DNA of 64,000 nt from Phragmites australis (taxonomy: Eukaryota; Streptophyta; Magnoliopsida; Poales; Poaceae). The DNA lies in assembly GCF_958298935.1 (NCBI RefSeq), contig NC_084929.1, positions 3,472,001-3,536,000 on the forward strand. The letters are read 5' to 3'. The position numbers and the translations under genes were made by a program. Shown in pieces: positions 55,886 through 64,000 of the stretch. Under the pieces are notes generated by a model. That model saw only the letters and a list, made by a program, of their open reading frames with translations, ran no database searches and was not told the origin of the DNA. How positions within the stretch are numbered: the stretch's first letter is position 1; each line of letters opens with the position of its first letter.

Positions 55886-56860
55886 TCAGGAGCCGATGGA
55901 TCCCTGGGGTAAGTTCATAAGCCAAGAGCGGGCAGAGCCCCTCAAGGCAACATGGAAATAATTGGCCATCACCTTTTCGCTGCCACCAGCCGCTTGGACG
56001 GCGGTGGTGTAGATCTGGAGGAACTCGATGGGGTCGATGGACCCGTCGTACTTCTCCGGCAGTTCTGGCCGGAACTTGGTGGGCCATTTGACCCGGCGGA
56101 GCTTGCTGGTGAAGGCGCGATAGCCTGTGCCGTACCCTACCGCGCGAGCAACACCCTTGGGCGGTGAACGCCGGCGAGCCGAGGAGCCCCGGCGGTCATG
56201 GGTCGGCATGGAGGAGGCCTGGTCCTCGGCTTCGGCCTCATGACGGGTCTCCCGTTGGCGCTCGAGGGTAACACGCGCATCTTCGACGGCCCTTCGCTCG
56301 TTGAGGTGCAAGCGGAGGTCTTGAGCTCCGGTGGTGGCTAGGGGGGCGGCACTCCGCTTGGAGGCCCCCCAGCCAGTTCGACCGCCACCTGATGATGGGC
56401 CGGTCTTTGTTGCGCCGCGGTAGGAGGTAGCGCGAGAACTCTCGGCCAGCACCTGACAGTGAGCCATGCCGACCAAGGCGGCCACCTCCTGGAGCCAGCG
56501 ACCTTCTGGGGTTTTCCCCACCGCCTGGACTGGCAGATGCATGAGGAGAGCTTGCGCCGCAAGCAGCGCACTCCCAGGGCTAGCCTCGCCAAAGGCGAGC
56601 CTACGCCGCAACGGCGCCCGGCGCTGTCTAGACGTGGATCTAGCGGCAGGAGGTTCTGCCGCCTGCTGCGGGTTAGGCGATGCGCTAGCGACGGCGGCCC
56701 TGCTGGGCCCAGCGCCATGGTCCCCATGAGAGAGGAGCACAGTGCGTGCGGACCGTGACTGCTGCTGAGGAGCAGCAACGACAAGGGCCTCCTGCGCGAG
56801 GGGCTCCATTTCCTCACTGGAGCTGGAGCCGGTGCGTCGGAGACGATGGCCACCCGCCAT
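55886..56860 (-). CDS. Gag of element C
   Basis: A 324-residue frame starting MAGGHRLRRTGSSSSEE, about 45 bases after the PBS. An Ala/Ser/Arg-rich N-terminal part precedes the capsid domain (WPTKFRPELPEKYDGSIDP, FLQIYTTAVQAAGGSEKV, ALRGSARSWLMNLPQGSI). It ends at a stop before the rest of the capsid, which continues in another frame at 55500-55880. Confidence 0.82.
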   Translation of the reverse strand: MAGGHRLRRTGSSSSEEMEPLAQEALVVAAPQQQSRSARTVLLSHGDHGAGPSRAAVASASPNPQQAAEPPAARSTSRQRRAPLRRRLAFGEASPGSALLAAQALLMHLPVQAVGKTPEGRWLQEVAALVGMAHCQVLAESSRATSYRGATKTGPSSGGGRTGWGASKRSAAPLATTGAQDLRLHLNERRAVEDARVTLERQRETRHEAEAEDQASSMPTHDRRGSSARRRSPPKGVARAVGYGTGYRAFTSKLRRVKWPTKFRPELPEKYDGSIDPIEFLQIYTTAVQAAGGSEKVMANYFHVALRGSARSWLMNLPQGSIGS

Positions 56861-56903
56861 TTTTCTGTAGGAAAAAAAATAAACAAATTCAGGGATGCAA
56901 CCC

Positions 56904-56921
56904 CCCTACCTGGCGCGCCAG
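56904..56921 (-). other. Primer-binding site of element C
   Basis: TGGCGCGCCAGGTAGGGG (minus strand) lies two bases after the LTR. The first ten bases are a perfect palindrome, TGGCGCGCCA. The matching tRNA is not assigned. Confidence 0.6.
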
Positions 56922-56923
56922 CT

Positions 56924-58399
56924 GTCGGAGGGTGAACTCCTACCGCAGGGATCCGGAGGGACCCCTTTTTGAGATTCGGCCGGGGGGATGATTCTGAATA
57001 TGTTTGCAGGAGAAATAAATGGATGTAAATGCGATGGCAGGTGGGATGGAAGGATCTAATGCAGAATGCAGTAAATGCACTGGAGGGATTTTTAGACAGG
57101 TTCAGGCCGCACTGAGCGTAATACCCTACTCCTGTGTGAATGCTATAAATGCCCTGAGAATGTCCCTCAGGGATGTTGCTGGTTACAAGAATGTTTGTCT
57201 ATTCTAGAGCTTCGGGCTCCTTGTTCTTCGGCAGTCCCAGCTTCTGTGTTCCAGAGTTCCTCAGCCTCTCAGAGTGTCGTGCTGATCACTGGAGAGCTGG
57301 ATCGATCTCTGTATTCGAGAGTTCCCTAGAGTCCATCCTTGTCCGTGCCCGCCTGCTCCCTTAAATACTCGCCGGCGGTAGCGTGCCCCGAAAGGGAGGG
57401 CACGAGTTCCAAGGAGCTATAAATGGAAAAGCAGTCATTATGGGCTGCTGCGCGAAGCGACGGCGGGGTTGGAAACGCTCCCCCCGCCCGGTCTCAGACG
57501 TCATGATGGCGCTCCGCAACGGGCGCCGCGGAGAGGGCCCACTGGGCAGCCACCGAGCGACCCGGCGTGCCCATTTGGTCTTGTACGCCTGCCACAGCAG
57601 GGCGGCAGGCGGAGCGCCTCGGGCCCCGTGATGCTATCCCGAGATACACCGGATGACGCGGGATGGGACCCGCGCATTAAATGTCCCCACGCCCTTATGC
57701 CAGGATGTGGTAGGGACTAGCACCGAGCGTGGAAGGAGCAGTTGGAGGTGACAGGCCACGTGCCCTCTTAAATGCGACATCGGGCCTTTCACTGGCTGAC
57801 TCTTCACCACTGGACCCCTGTGGGGGCCACCGACGAAGGACTTCTTAGGCCGTCGGGGGACCGAGTGCTCGGGGGTCACTGTTCACATCCCCGAGCACTC
57901 TCTCTCGGAAACACCCTCTCTTGGTCCTCGGGGAACCGAGTGCTTGGGGGTCACTATTCACGGCCGCGAGCACTCTCTCCCAGAATTGACTGTTCGGATC
58001 CTCGGGGAACCGAGTGCTCAGGGACCGCTGTTCGCAGCCCCGAGCACTTTCTCTCGGAACTACCTTCCTTGGGTCCTCGGGGTACTTGGGTGCTCGGGGG
58101 CCACTGTTCCCAGCCCCGAGCACACCCTTCCCGGTACTCGGTTTCTCTGGTTGTCGGGGGATTTGGGTGCTCGGGGGCCACTGTTCATGACCCCGCGCAC
58201 TCCCTTCCCGACACTTGGTCTTCGCAGATCATCGGGGAACTTGGGCACTCGGGGACCACTGCTCGTGGCCCCAAGCGCCCTCTCCCGGGACTTAGTCTTT
58301 TCGTACCTTGCGGAGATGATCCCCGCGGGAAGGCGCGACGTGGCGAACTGCTAGCCTAGCCTCGGGATTCGGGGACCCTTGGTTCCTGATTCACCGACA
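56924..58399 (-). repeat. 5' LTR of element C
   Basis: 1476 bp, the same length as the other LTR. It holds the U3 tandem repeats at 57853-58308 and a TATTTAAGGG box (minus strand) near 57359. Confidence 0.93.
57853..58308. repeat. 75-bp tandem repeats in U3, 5' LTR of C
   Basis: The same six-unit array as in the 3' LTR, offset by 12,738 bp. Unit number is equal in both LTRs, as expected since both were copied from one template at insertion. Confidence 0.88.
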
Positions 58400-58404
58400 G
58401 CGGC

Positions 58405-58695
58405 AATGTTCCTTCATGCCAATCCTCTGTCGTTCCTCCTGTGCAATTCACTGGTGAGAATCAGTTTTCACATACCACACATGATCAGTACCACGGTACC
58501 CCATCCTCACGAAGGCATATAATACAGGGTGGCCACGATGGATCACAAGATAGTGGGAGCTATTCCAGCAGCTATGGCATGGAGAGTAGTTCTGGATCAT
58601 ATCCGTACCACTATCCTGTTCCCGATGCTCAGTCAGAGTCTCCTATTCAGTTGATCTATGAGTGGCAAGACCTTGAGTTTTATGTCATTTTATAA
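58405..58695 (+). pseudogene. hAT transposase C-terminus, right part
   Basis: It continues the frame that stopped at 44185. It is Ser/Tyr/Gly-rich (HDGSQDSGSYSSSYGMESSS, YPYHYPVPDAQSESP) and ends EWQDLEFYVIL at TAA. Such low-complexity tails are common in grass hAT transposases. The frame is intact over this part. Confidence 0.8.
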
Positions 58696-59241
58696 GGACA
58701 ATAGTCAACCACTTCTGCATGGACATGGCAAACTTGGGCAGAGTTTAAGGCAGAGTTGCTATCGACACGACGGATAATGCTAATGTCCACCGAGGAGTAC
58801 AATATAGCGGAATTTAATCGCACCAAGCTGGTGGTCATGCCAAATTTTTTTTCTGATGTTACAAAACATACCATGGTATTATACTATTTTCCCCTAATTT
58901 ATTGGTGATTTTTTGTGCCTTTTATGATTTTCCTACATAATTATTGATAACGCGTCCATACCGCTCAGTAATCGCTTAAAGTCGTTCAGTTTTCGTGCAA
59001 ATCAGTCGGTTTTTGGACTCTCGGTTACCGCGTAAACCGTGTGGTTTACCGCAAAAACTGCTCGGTAACCGGTCCAATTTGACCGGTTACCGAGCGGTTA
59101 AATTCACGATTTTTTCCCCAAAATTTAATTTTTTTCAAACAAATTTTGTCCGAAATTTATTTAAAATTTGAGCGGTTACCACGGTTTTTCGGTTATAGCT
59201 GCAGCTCAGTTACCGAGCAGCAATCGGTAACATGAACCTTG
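58696..59241. repeat. hAT 3' flank and subterminal repeats
   Basis: After the stop and an AT-rich stretch, 58950-59230 is dense in direct and inverted words of the type CGGTTACCG, GGTAACCGG and ACCGAGCGGT. Such clusters are binding sites for hAT transposases (family knowledge). Confidence 0.7.
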
Positions 59242-59502
59242 TTATAAGGTGTATTTTGTTCCGAAAAGTCAAGCTTCATAAGTTTTGACCAAGCAACCAA
59301 ATTATATGCATATTTGGTGTACAAAAGCTGTATCAATATGTTCAAAGAATATTGTATCAATATATCGTACGTTAAAGTGCTTTTAATATGTTTTTGATAT
59401 TGTAGCAGTTGATAGTATATTGTAAAAGAAATTAAGGATGAAGATATACTTTTAAAGATTATTTCACACCATTGTACGCCTGGTAAAAATGGACGGAGGG
59501 GG

Positions 59503-59945
59503 TACTAGCAAACTGTCATAAGTCGAGCTAGGTAGGGGCGCGCTTAATCTGACAAGACAAATGACATATATTCCCATAAAAAGAAAATCGTATTCTTACA
59601 TAAATCAGACTTGACCAAAATAATATCACGAAAGTTGCTGGTAGTTCCATGAATTGCACTTTGGCGACAACTAACTATGACCTCACTGGAATTATTGATC
59701 AGATAAAAGAAATTTAAAGACCAAGCCTGAAATGAAAAACAACTGCTAAATGTGAGCTCGCCTCATATACAATCATCATACATAGAGTTCAAGAGTACAA
59801 TTGTCATGTACTCTTCTCCATGTTTTGTGGGACCCTTGAAAGGTACACTGCTTGCAACTACGAAAAAAATTAGCAGAGAGAAAAAAGCTAATGCTAAACT
59901 TTTATGACTGAATCACTTGATGGCAGAGGCATTATGAGATCCAAA
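59503..59945. other. Intergenic stretch, nothing recognised
   Basis: AT-rich, with no ORF or repeat that I can identify. Confidence 0.5.
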
Positions 59946-59973
59946 TCTCCTCTACTTAAAAAATGAGTAGTGC

Positions 59974-60741
59974 ATGTACGGTCTGTCAGAATATTCCTCT
60001 ACCTCCACAAGATTCCTCTGCGATTCCACTGCCACCCCTTCCTCTTCGCCTCCCCGCGCGGTCTGCCAACGATTTCTCCACTCCCTCTGCATCTCCCTCA
60101 CACCACGCCACCTACACCTCCTCTCACCGCGTCGCCTCCACACCGTCAGCCCCTTCCCCTCGTTCCTCCCCACCTCCTCCGCCACCCAGCGCCGCCGCCT
60201 CCGCCTCCCCACATCCCAGGGTCGGCTCTTCCAGGTGGAGTATGCCATGGAGGCCGTCAAGCAGGTCTACGCCTGTGTTGGCCTCCGATCCCGCACCCAC
60301 GCCGTCATCGCCGCTCCCAACAAGGCCGCATCCGAGCTCTCCTCCCACCAGCGCAAGGTCTTCCGCGTCGCCGACCACGCCGGGGTCGCGCTGGCGGGGC
60401 TCACCGCCGATGGCCGCGTCCTCTCGCGGTTCCTCCGCAACGAGTGCATTGACCACGCCTTCATCTACGACGCGCCGCTCCCAGTCTCCAGGCTTGCGCT
60501 CCGACTCGCCGACAAGACGCAGGTCTGTGTCGACGCGGACGCATCTTTCCCCTCTCGTGATCCCCTCTCTTGCGAACCCGCACCAATAGTGAAAAAATTA
60601 GAATTTCCATGGTTTTATTCATGGCACTGGTCAGGATCCGGGCTCCAATTTTTAGCGTGTTCCTCTGATTTGCAATTACAATTTGGGCGCTTATGGTATG
60701 CTGGTGATGCGATTCATCTTTCTTCTGTTGGGATTTATTAG
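59974..60741 (+). pseudogene. Chimeric frame with a proteasome alpha-1 exon fragment
   Basis: 60217-60522 encodes the first-exon region of plant 20S proteasome subunit alpha-1 (PAF1): [16 protein letters not shown] (the alpha-subunit signature), [40 protein letters not shown]. It ends at its splice donor, ACGCAG|GTCTGTG, and intron sequence follows. The usual start (about 16 residues) is replaced by unrelated Ser/Pro/Arg-rich sequence in the same open frame from 59974. Only about 102 of ~270 residues are present. It is a DNA-level copy, not a retrocopy, since intron sequence follows. No working proteasome subunit can result. Confidence 0.8.
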
Positions 60742-61751
60742 AACTTTACAACAGTGGAGAGTTTTAGCTGTATGAGAGTACCCTACTGACGATTCCTTAC
60801 TCCTTAGACCTCACAGTTTTACCGAAAGTCACGGCCCAAAGGTCTGAACTTCTCCCTCCCCATCTTCACCTGTTATACTTATCATCTCATTGTGATTTTA
60901 GACAGTTGAGGACGTTGCCTAAATATGGTCTTATATGTGTTCAGGACTTCAGGTCGAGAGGTGCTTATATCTAACTGTAGATGTCAACTAGGTGCGGTAC
61001 TAGACTTTGTAAGTGTTGTTGAATTTGCTCTCTCGGTGTTACTGCCCACTTTAGAAACATGGACACTAAGTTGAGCTTAGAAGAAGCTTGATGATATGCA
61101 CATTATGATATGATTTGATTGAAGAGAATTTGAACTTGATTTCCCTTGCTACCCTTTTTTTCTTTCCATACTGATTGTTTTAGGCCCATGCAGCAAAGTT
61201 GAGTCCAGATACAACACAAAAATTGAGATATGTTGTAGCAGACTGAGATAGTTACAAGTCAATAGAAAAAAAAACACATAAGCTTGTCGAGGCGCCCCTC
61301 GTCCTTATTAACTATAAACCTATTTGAATTTTTAGATAGGTGCTAATGTATTCATAGGAAGCTTAATGATTTTCCTTTCTGGACTTCTTCTTTGGATGAA
61401 GGACGGTATAGTAATCTTGGAGGCATATGGGATGCATGGGCTTCTGATAATTTAGCTTCTTTTGGTTCTCATGTTCATTGGAAATTTTCGCTTTTGTAGG
61501 TTTGCTCATTTCTTTTCTTTATTTTATGTTTTGGAATTCAAGCTATTGTGTTTGTTAAGGATGGAAGTTCTGCTTCAATTTTTCATTGTTTAATACACGC
61601 ACACCTCCCCTATGGTCTTTCCACAAACAGTTAATCTATGTTTTGACATTAACACATCATTTGATACTGGACAAGGATGTTAGGTTTCTGAGCCCTAGGA
61701 AATGACAGAATCATAGTAGCTCAACTTGGTATAATTTGTCTTTCTTAATAG
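60742..61751. other. Intron-like sequence between captured fragments
   Basis: AT-rich, with no further proteasome exon. It ends in a T-rich tract and TTCTTAATAG, the acceptor of the next fragment. Confidence 0.5.
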
Positions 61752-61978
61752 GTGGTGGATGGGGAGTTGGCCTTGGGCTAGGATGGGGCTTCGGCAATGC
61801 TTATGGCTGTCAGTATCGATCTTCAAGAGTCCAGTTTCAGGGCATTGAATTTCAGAAGAAGGCTGAAGGCGATGAGGCAATGAAGCTTGTTTCACCAGGG
61901 AACGCAATATATTATCATGATCTTCCTTTGACAGGAAACCTTGATTCCTTGAACAATTGGCCTATAGGTAGAAACTAA
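61752..61978 (+). pseudogene. Last-exon fragment of a small Gly-rich protein
   Basis: After the acceptor TAATAG|GTGG the frame reads GGGWGVGLGLGWGFGNAYGC, QYRSSRVQFQGIEFQKKA and ends GNLDSLNNWPIGRN at TAA. The Gly/Trp-rich start followed by FQGIEF resembles small plant proteins annotated 'cadmium-induced AS8-like' (recalled, not verified). It is not part of a proteasome subunit, so it comes from another gene than the fragment at 60217. Confidence 0.5.
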
Positions 61979-62037
61979 TTGGAAACACATATGTTTTTGT
62001 ATTGCCGTATCTCGCTTTAGAAACTTTCTTTCATATT

Positions 62038-62673
62038 TCAGGCCTTCATCGGCAAATGGTTCAGCAGATACACCGCATGCCGCACCGCCACCCCCCAAAA
62101 CCTTCCAGGCACATTCATGCTCCTGAGGAGGGACCTCGCCATCGCCATCACGGTCCTATTCCTTCGCTCCACCACACTGTTTTGTTGTCGCGTGTATGGC
62201 GCGATGAGGTGTCGTTCGATCCCGACCTCCTCGCAGAGCCGAGTGAACTCGGCAAAGAGAAACTCCCCGCTGCGATCAGTCCTCAACATCTTAATGTGCC
62301 GCCCGCTCGTGTTCTTGACCTGCAACTTGAATCTTTTGAACACGGAGCAGGCCTGATCCTTTGTCTTGATCACATACACCCACATCTACCGAGTAAAGTC
62401 ATCAACAATTACAATTAAATAATTGTTACTAGCGAGGGTCGAAGGTGTGATCGGCCCGTAGAGGTGCCTCGCCTGCTTTGCCGCTACCGGGAATGGCTGC
62501 CTCGCCTGCTTTGCCACCAAACACCCTTGACATAGCTGCTTAGGGTGTGTGATTGGCGGCACGCCCGCCACCATCTCCTTATCATCAAGTAGCTTCATAG
62601 CTGCGAAGTTGACATGTCTGAGTCTCGCATGCCAAAGCCATGCCGGGTCTTGAAGACTAGCTAAGAGACACAC
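62038..62673 (-). pseudogene. Integrase of a copia element (E), truncated
   Basis: 62386-62673 has the zinc-binding HHCC region (LWHARLRHVNFAAMKLL, CQGCLVAKQARQPFP). 62038-62385 has the core: MLRTDRSGEFLFAEFTRLCE (Asp), ERHLIAPYTRQQNSVVERRN (Glu) and ARSLLRSMNVPGRFWGVAV. It is cut at about 62041, where intron-like sequence (TTTCAG) begins. The order on the minus strand is gag, protease, integrase, as in Ty1/copia. Confidence 0.88.
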
Positions 62674-62719
62674 TGGCGTCGCTTGATGCAGCTTGATCTT
62701 GTAGAGGCGATTTTGGAGT

Positions 62720-63109
62720 TCACCTAATTTTCATCAACAACCGTGCAAGAGTTCCATCATAGACATATAAATGTCTGGCTTCCATGATCACCTTGTGTCC
62801 AACTTCAATAAGCTGTCCAACGCTGATGATATTGCTGCAAAGCCTTGGAATGTAGTAGACCTCCTGCAACAGCCACTGGTCACCGTTCTTGCAGCTGAAT
62901 ACGATAGACCCTAAGCCCATGATCTGTACCATGGAGCTATCCCTGAACTTCACCTTGCCAGTGATAGCTTTGTCCAGCTCTCTAAACTTCTGTTTGTCAC
63001 CGGTCATGTGATTACTAGCGCCATTGTCCAGGTACCAGACCTCAGAGCTGGAGCCTCCCTCTATGGTGTCACGTAGTTCTGGCTTCAGCTTCTCCTCATT
63101 CAGTAACAC
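62720..63109 (-). pseudogene. Protease of copia element E
   Basis: The active-site region is WYLDNGASNHMTGDKQKF; the usual Thr or Ser after Asp is Asn, which may inactivate it. NIISVGQLIEVGHKV follows, the standard end of the copia protease/pre-integrase region. Confidence 0.85.
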
Positions 63110-64000
63110 GGCATCCCGCCTTTACTGTAGCCCTGGTACCATCACTTCTGACACTGCGAGCAGTAAGGCTGGCTCGGTGTCATCGGTACATGTGAGATGA
63201 GACTCGCCTTTCTCTTCCTCCTTCTTGGGTGACCTGCACTCATTCCCGTAGTGCCCTATCTTGTAGCAGTTGTAGCACTTGATGTGGCTCTTGCTGCGGC
63301 AACCGGCGCCCGAGCCGCTCTCCTCGTCATTACGCGACGTCCCGCTGCAACCACCTCTACCACAGCCTCTATCGCATCCACGACCACCCCAGCCGCAGTT
63401 GCTGTTATCTACAGCAGTGTGGGATTTCCCATTGTTTCTTGATGAGGAATCACTGTCATCCTTCTTCTGACGCGCCTACCACTCGACCTGAGTGAGCAGA
63501 TGCTGCCTGTCGCCATTGTTATTGCTGCCGGATGCGTGTGAGCGAGCACATTCTTCAAACGCCTTCAGCCGCCCCACTGCTTCCTCGAATGGCATCATGC
63601 CGAGGTCGTAGAACTGCTCGATCCTGACAATCACACTCAGAAATTGATCTGGCATGGTGTCGAACAACTTTTTAACCAATGTAGCATCGTCTAACGTCTC
63701 CCCCAAGTTGGTGTACCTGACGGACATGCTGTTGAGCCTTTTGGCATACTTGTCTAGGGTCTCTCCCTCCTGCATGCGCCTGGTGTTGAAGTCGCTTTTC
63801 AACGTCTGCAGTCACGCGTTCTTGACGTGATCTGCGCTAACGAACCTTGTCTTGAGACAATCCCAGACCTCCTCGCCATTTTCTTCCTTGCCATCTACAT
63901 TAGGAGGTCCTCCAGGAGCTCTTGAAGGAGATGCGACCTTGCCTTCTTGTCCTTCTTTTCGTCAACGGCTGCACCAACCGTCGGCTCGACAGCCTCCTAG
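63110..64000 (-). pseudogene. Gag and nucleocapsid of copia element E, runs off the window
   Basis: The zinc knuckle CYNCYKIGHYGNEC (C-x2-C-x4-H-x4-C) lies at about 63240-63285, with Gly/Arg-rich sequence before it. 63476-63802 is the gag core (MQEGETLDKYAKRLNSMSVR, VKKLFDTMPDQFLSVIVRIE). A stop at about 63815 and earlier sequence (EVWDCLKTRFVSADHVKNA) show that the frame continued upstream. The 5' LTR would lie beyond 64000. Confidence 0.82.

Larger units (their letters stand above)
44186..58399 (-). mobile_element. Tat-lineage Ty3/gypsy retrotransposon C, complete
   Basis: 14,214 bp with two LTRs of exactly 1476 bp (44186-45661, 56924-58399), ends TGTCGG/CCGACA, and a perfect target duplication GCGGC (44181-44185, 58400-58404). 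Gag-pol is on the minus strand; a long antisense gene lies between integrase and the 3' LTR. It is a close relative of element A. Equal LTR lengths and high similarity make it the youngest large insertion here. Pol still has a few stops and frameshifts. Confidence 0.95.
42970..59241 (+). mobile_element. hAT transposon, split by element C
   Basis: The ends CACGGTTCA and (complemented) CAAGGTTCA form a 9-bp inverted repeat with one mismatch, flanked by a perfect 8-bp duplication TTATAAGG (42962-42969, 59242-59249). Subtracting element C and its duplication leaves about 2.05 kb, too short for a whole transposase gene; only the C-terminal part is present. Subterminal GGTAACCG/CGGTTACC-type words are dense at 58940-59230 and weaker at 43000-43060. 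Confidence 0.88.
42947..59502. mobile_element. Stowaway-like MITE, split by the hAT element
   Basis: The right part, 59250-59502, has the typical sequence of grass Stowaway MITEs (TTCCGAAAAGTCAAGCTTC, TTTTGATATTGTAGCAG) and ends GGACGGAGGGGG|TA. The left end would be TA|AAAGAAGTCCACCATTTATAAGG at 42945-42969, where only GTCCA of the inverted repeat is kept. Without the hAT the element is about 280 bp, normal for Stowaway. The left boundary is inferred. Confidence 0.55.
59946..62040 (+). mobile_element. Possible Helitron carrying gene fragments
   Basis: TCTCCTCTACTTAAAAAATG at 59946, preceded by A, resembles the 5' end of grass Helitrons (TCTCTACTA...). Two unrelated gene fragments follow in the same direction, each with intron-type flanks. 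No CTRR 3' end with hairpin is identified; it may lie beyond 64000. The assignment is tentative. Confidence 0.35.

Noticed and set aside
60217..60522. Functional proteasome alpha-1 gene or processed retrocopy
   Set aside because: Only the first-exon part is present, the start is replaced, and intron sequence follows the donor, so it is neither complete nor a retrocopy.
58..64000. Endogenous pararetrovirus or other viral insertion
   Set aside because: All RT regions have the gypsy or copia domain order with LTRs or integrase; no movement protein or coat protein is seen.

Overview
The window is nuclear DNA from a grass (Poaceae). Signs of this are nested LTR retrotransposons, hAT and Stowaway-like DNA transposons, a spliced protease-like gene of a type I recall from grasses, and a captured exon of the plant proteasome alpha-1 gene. 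GC-rich young insertions sit in AT-rich older sequence. I cannot name the species. I see no RNA gene, CRISPR array or bacterial feature.

Layout. (1) 58-12287: element A, a Tat-lineage Ty3/gypsy retrotransposon read on the minus strand, with its upstream LTR truncated. (2) 12615-13395: a transposon-type N-terminal gene fragment. From 15005 follows a decayed En/Spm 'Transposase_24' gene on the plus strand. A complete second Tat element, B (15210-27248, plus strand, TSD GTATT), sits in one of its introns, five bases past the splice donor. (3) The gene resumes at 27381-29058. Next to it is a truncated Ty1/copia element (29345-32472, minus). (4) 34297-36505: an internally deleted copia element (TSD GCTTA) just upstream of (5) the one largely intact host-type gene, 37737-41638. 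It has 13 coding exons and two degenerate trypsin-like domains, with candidate extra coding exons at 36779-37147. (6) 42020-42655: a small hAT element (TSD AGTGTAAC). (7) 42947-59502: a nest. A Stowaway-like MITE is split by a hAT element (42970-59241, TSD TTATAAGG), whose transposase remnant is split in turn by a complete Tat element C (44186-58399, two 1476-bp LTRs, TSD GCGGC). (8) 59946-62040: a chimeric stretch with fragments of two unrelated genes, possibly Helitron-borne. (9) 62041-64000: a minus-strand copia gag-protease-integrase fragment that runs off the window.

The most interesting theme is that all three Tat elements carry, beyond integrase, a long gene on the strand opposite gag-pol. 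In A and C it has one intron at the same place (71 and 70 nt). In B it has at least two introns (79 and 73 nt). Each copy combines an N-terminal 'putative gypsy-type transposon' domain with a long charged coiled coil. The intron boundaries have consensus splice sites only in the antisense orientation, so these look like real, independently transcribed accessory genes. Such additional ORFs are known in the Tat lineage, but their role is unknown.
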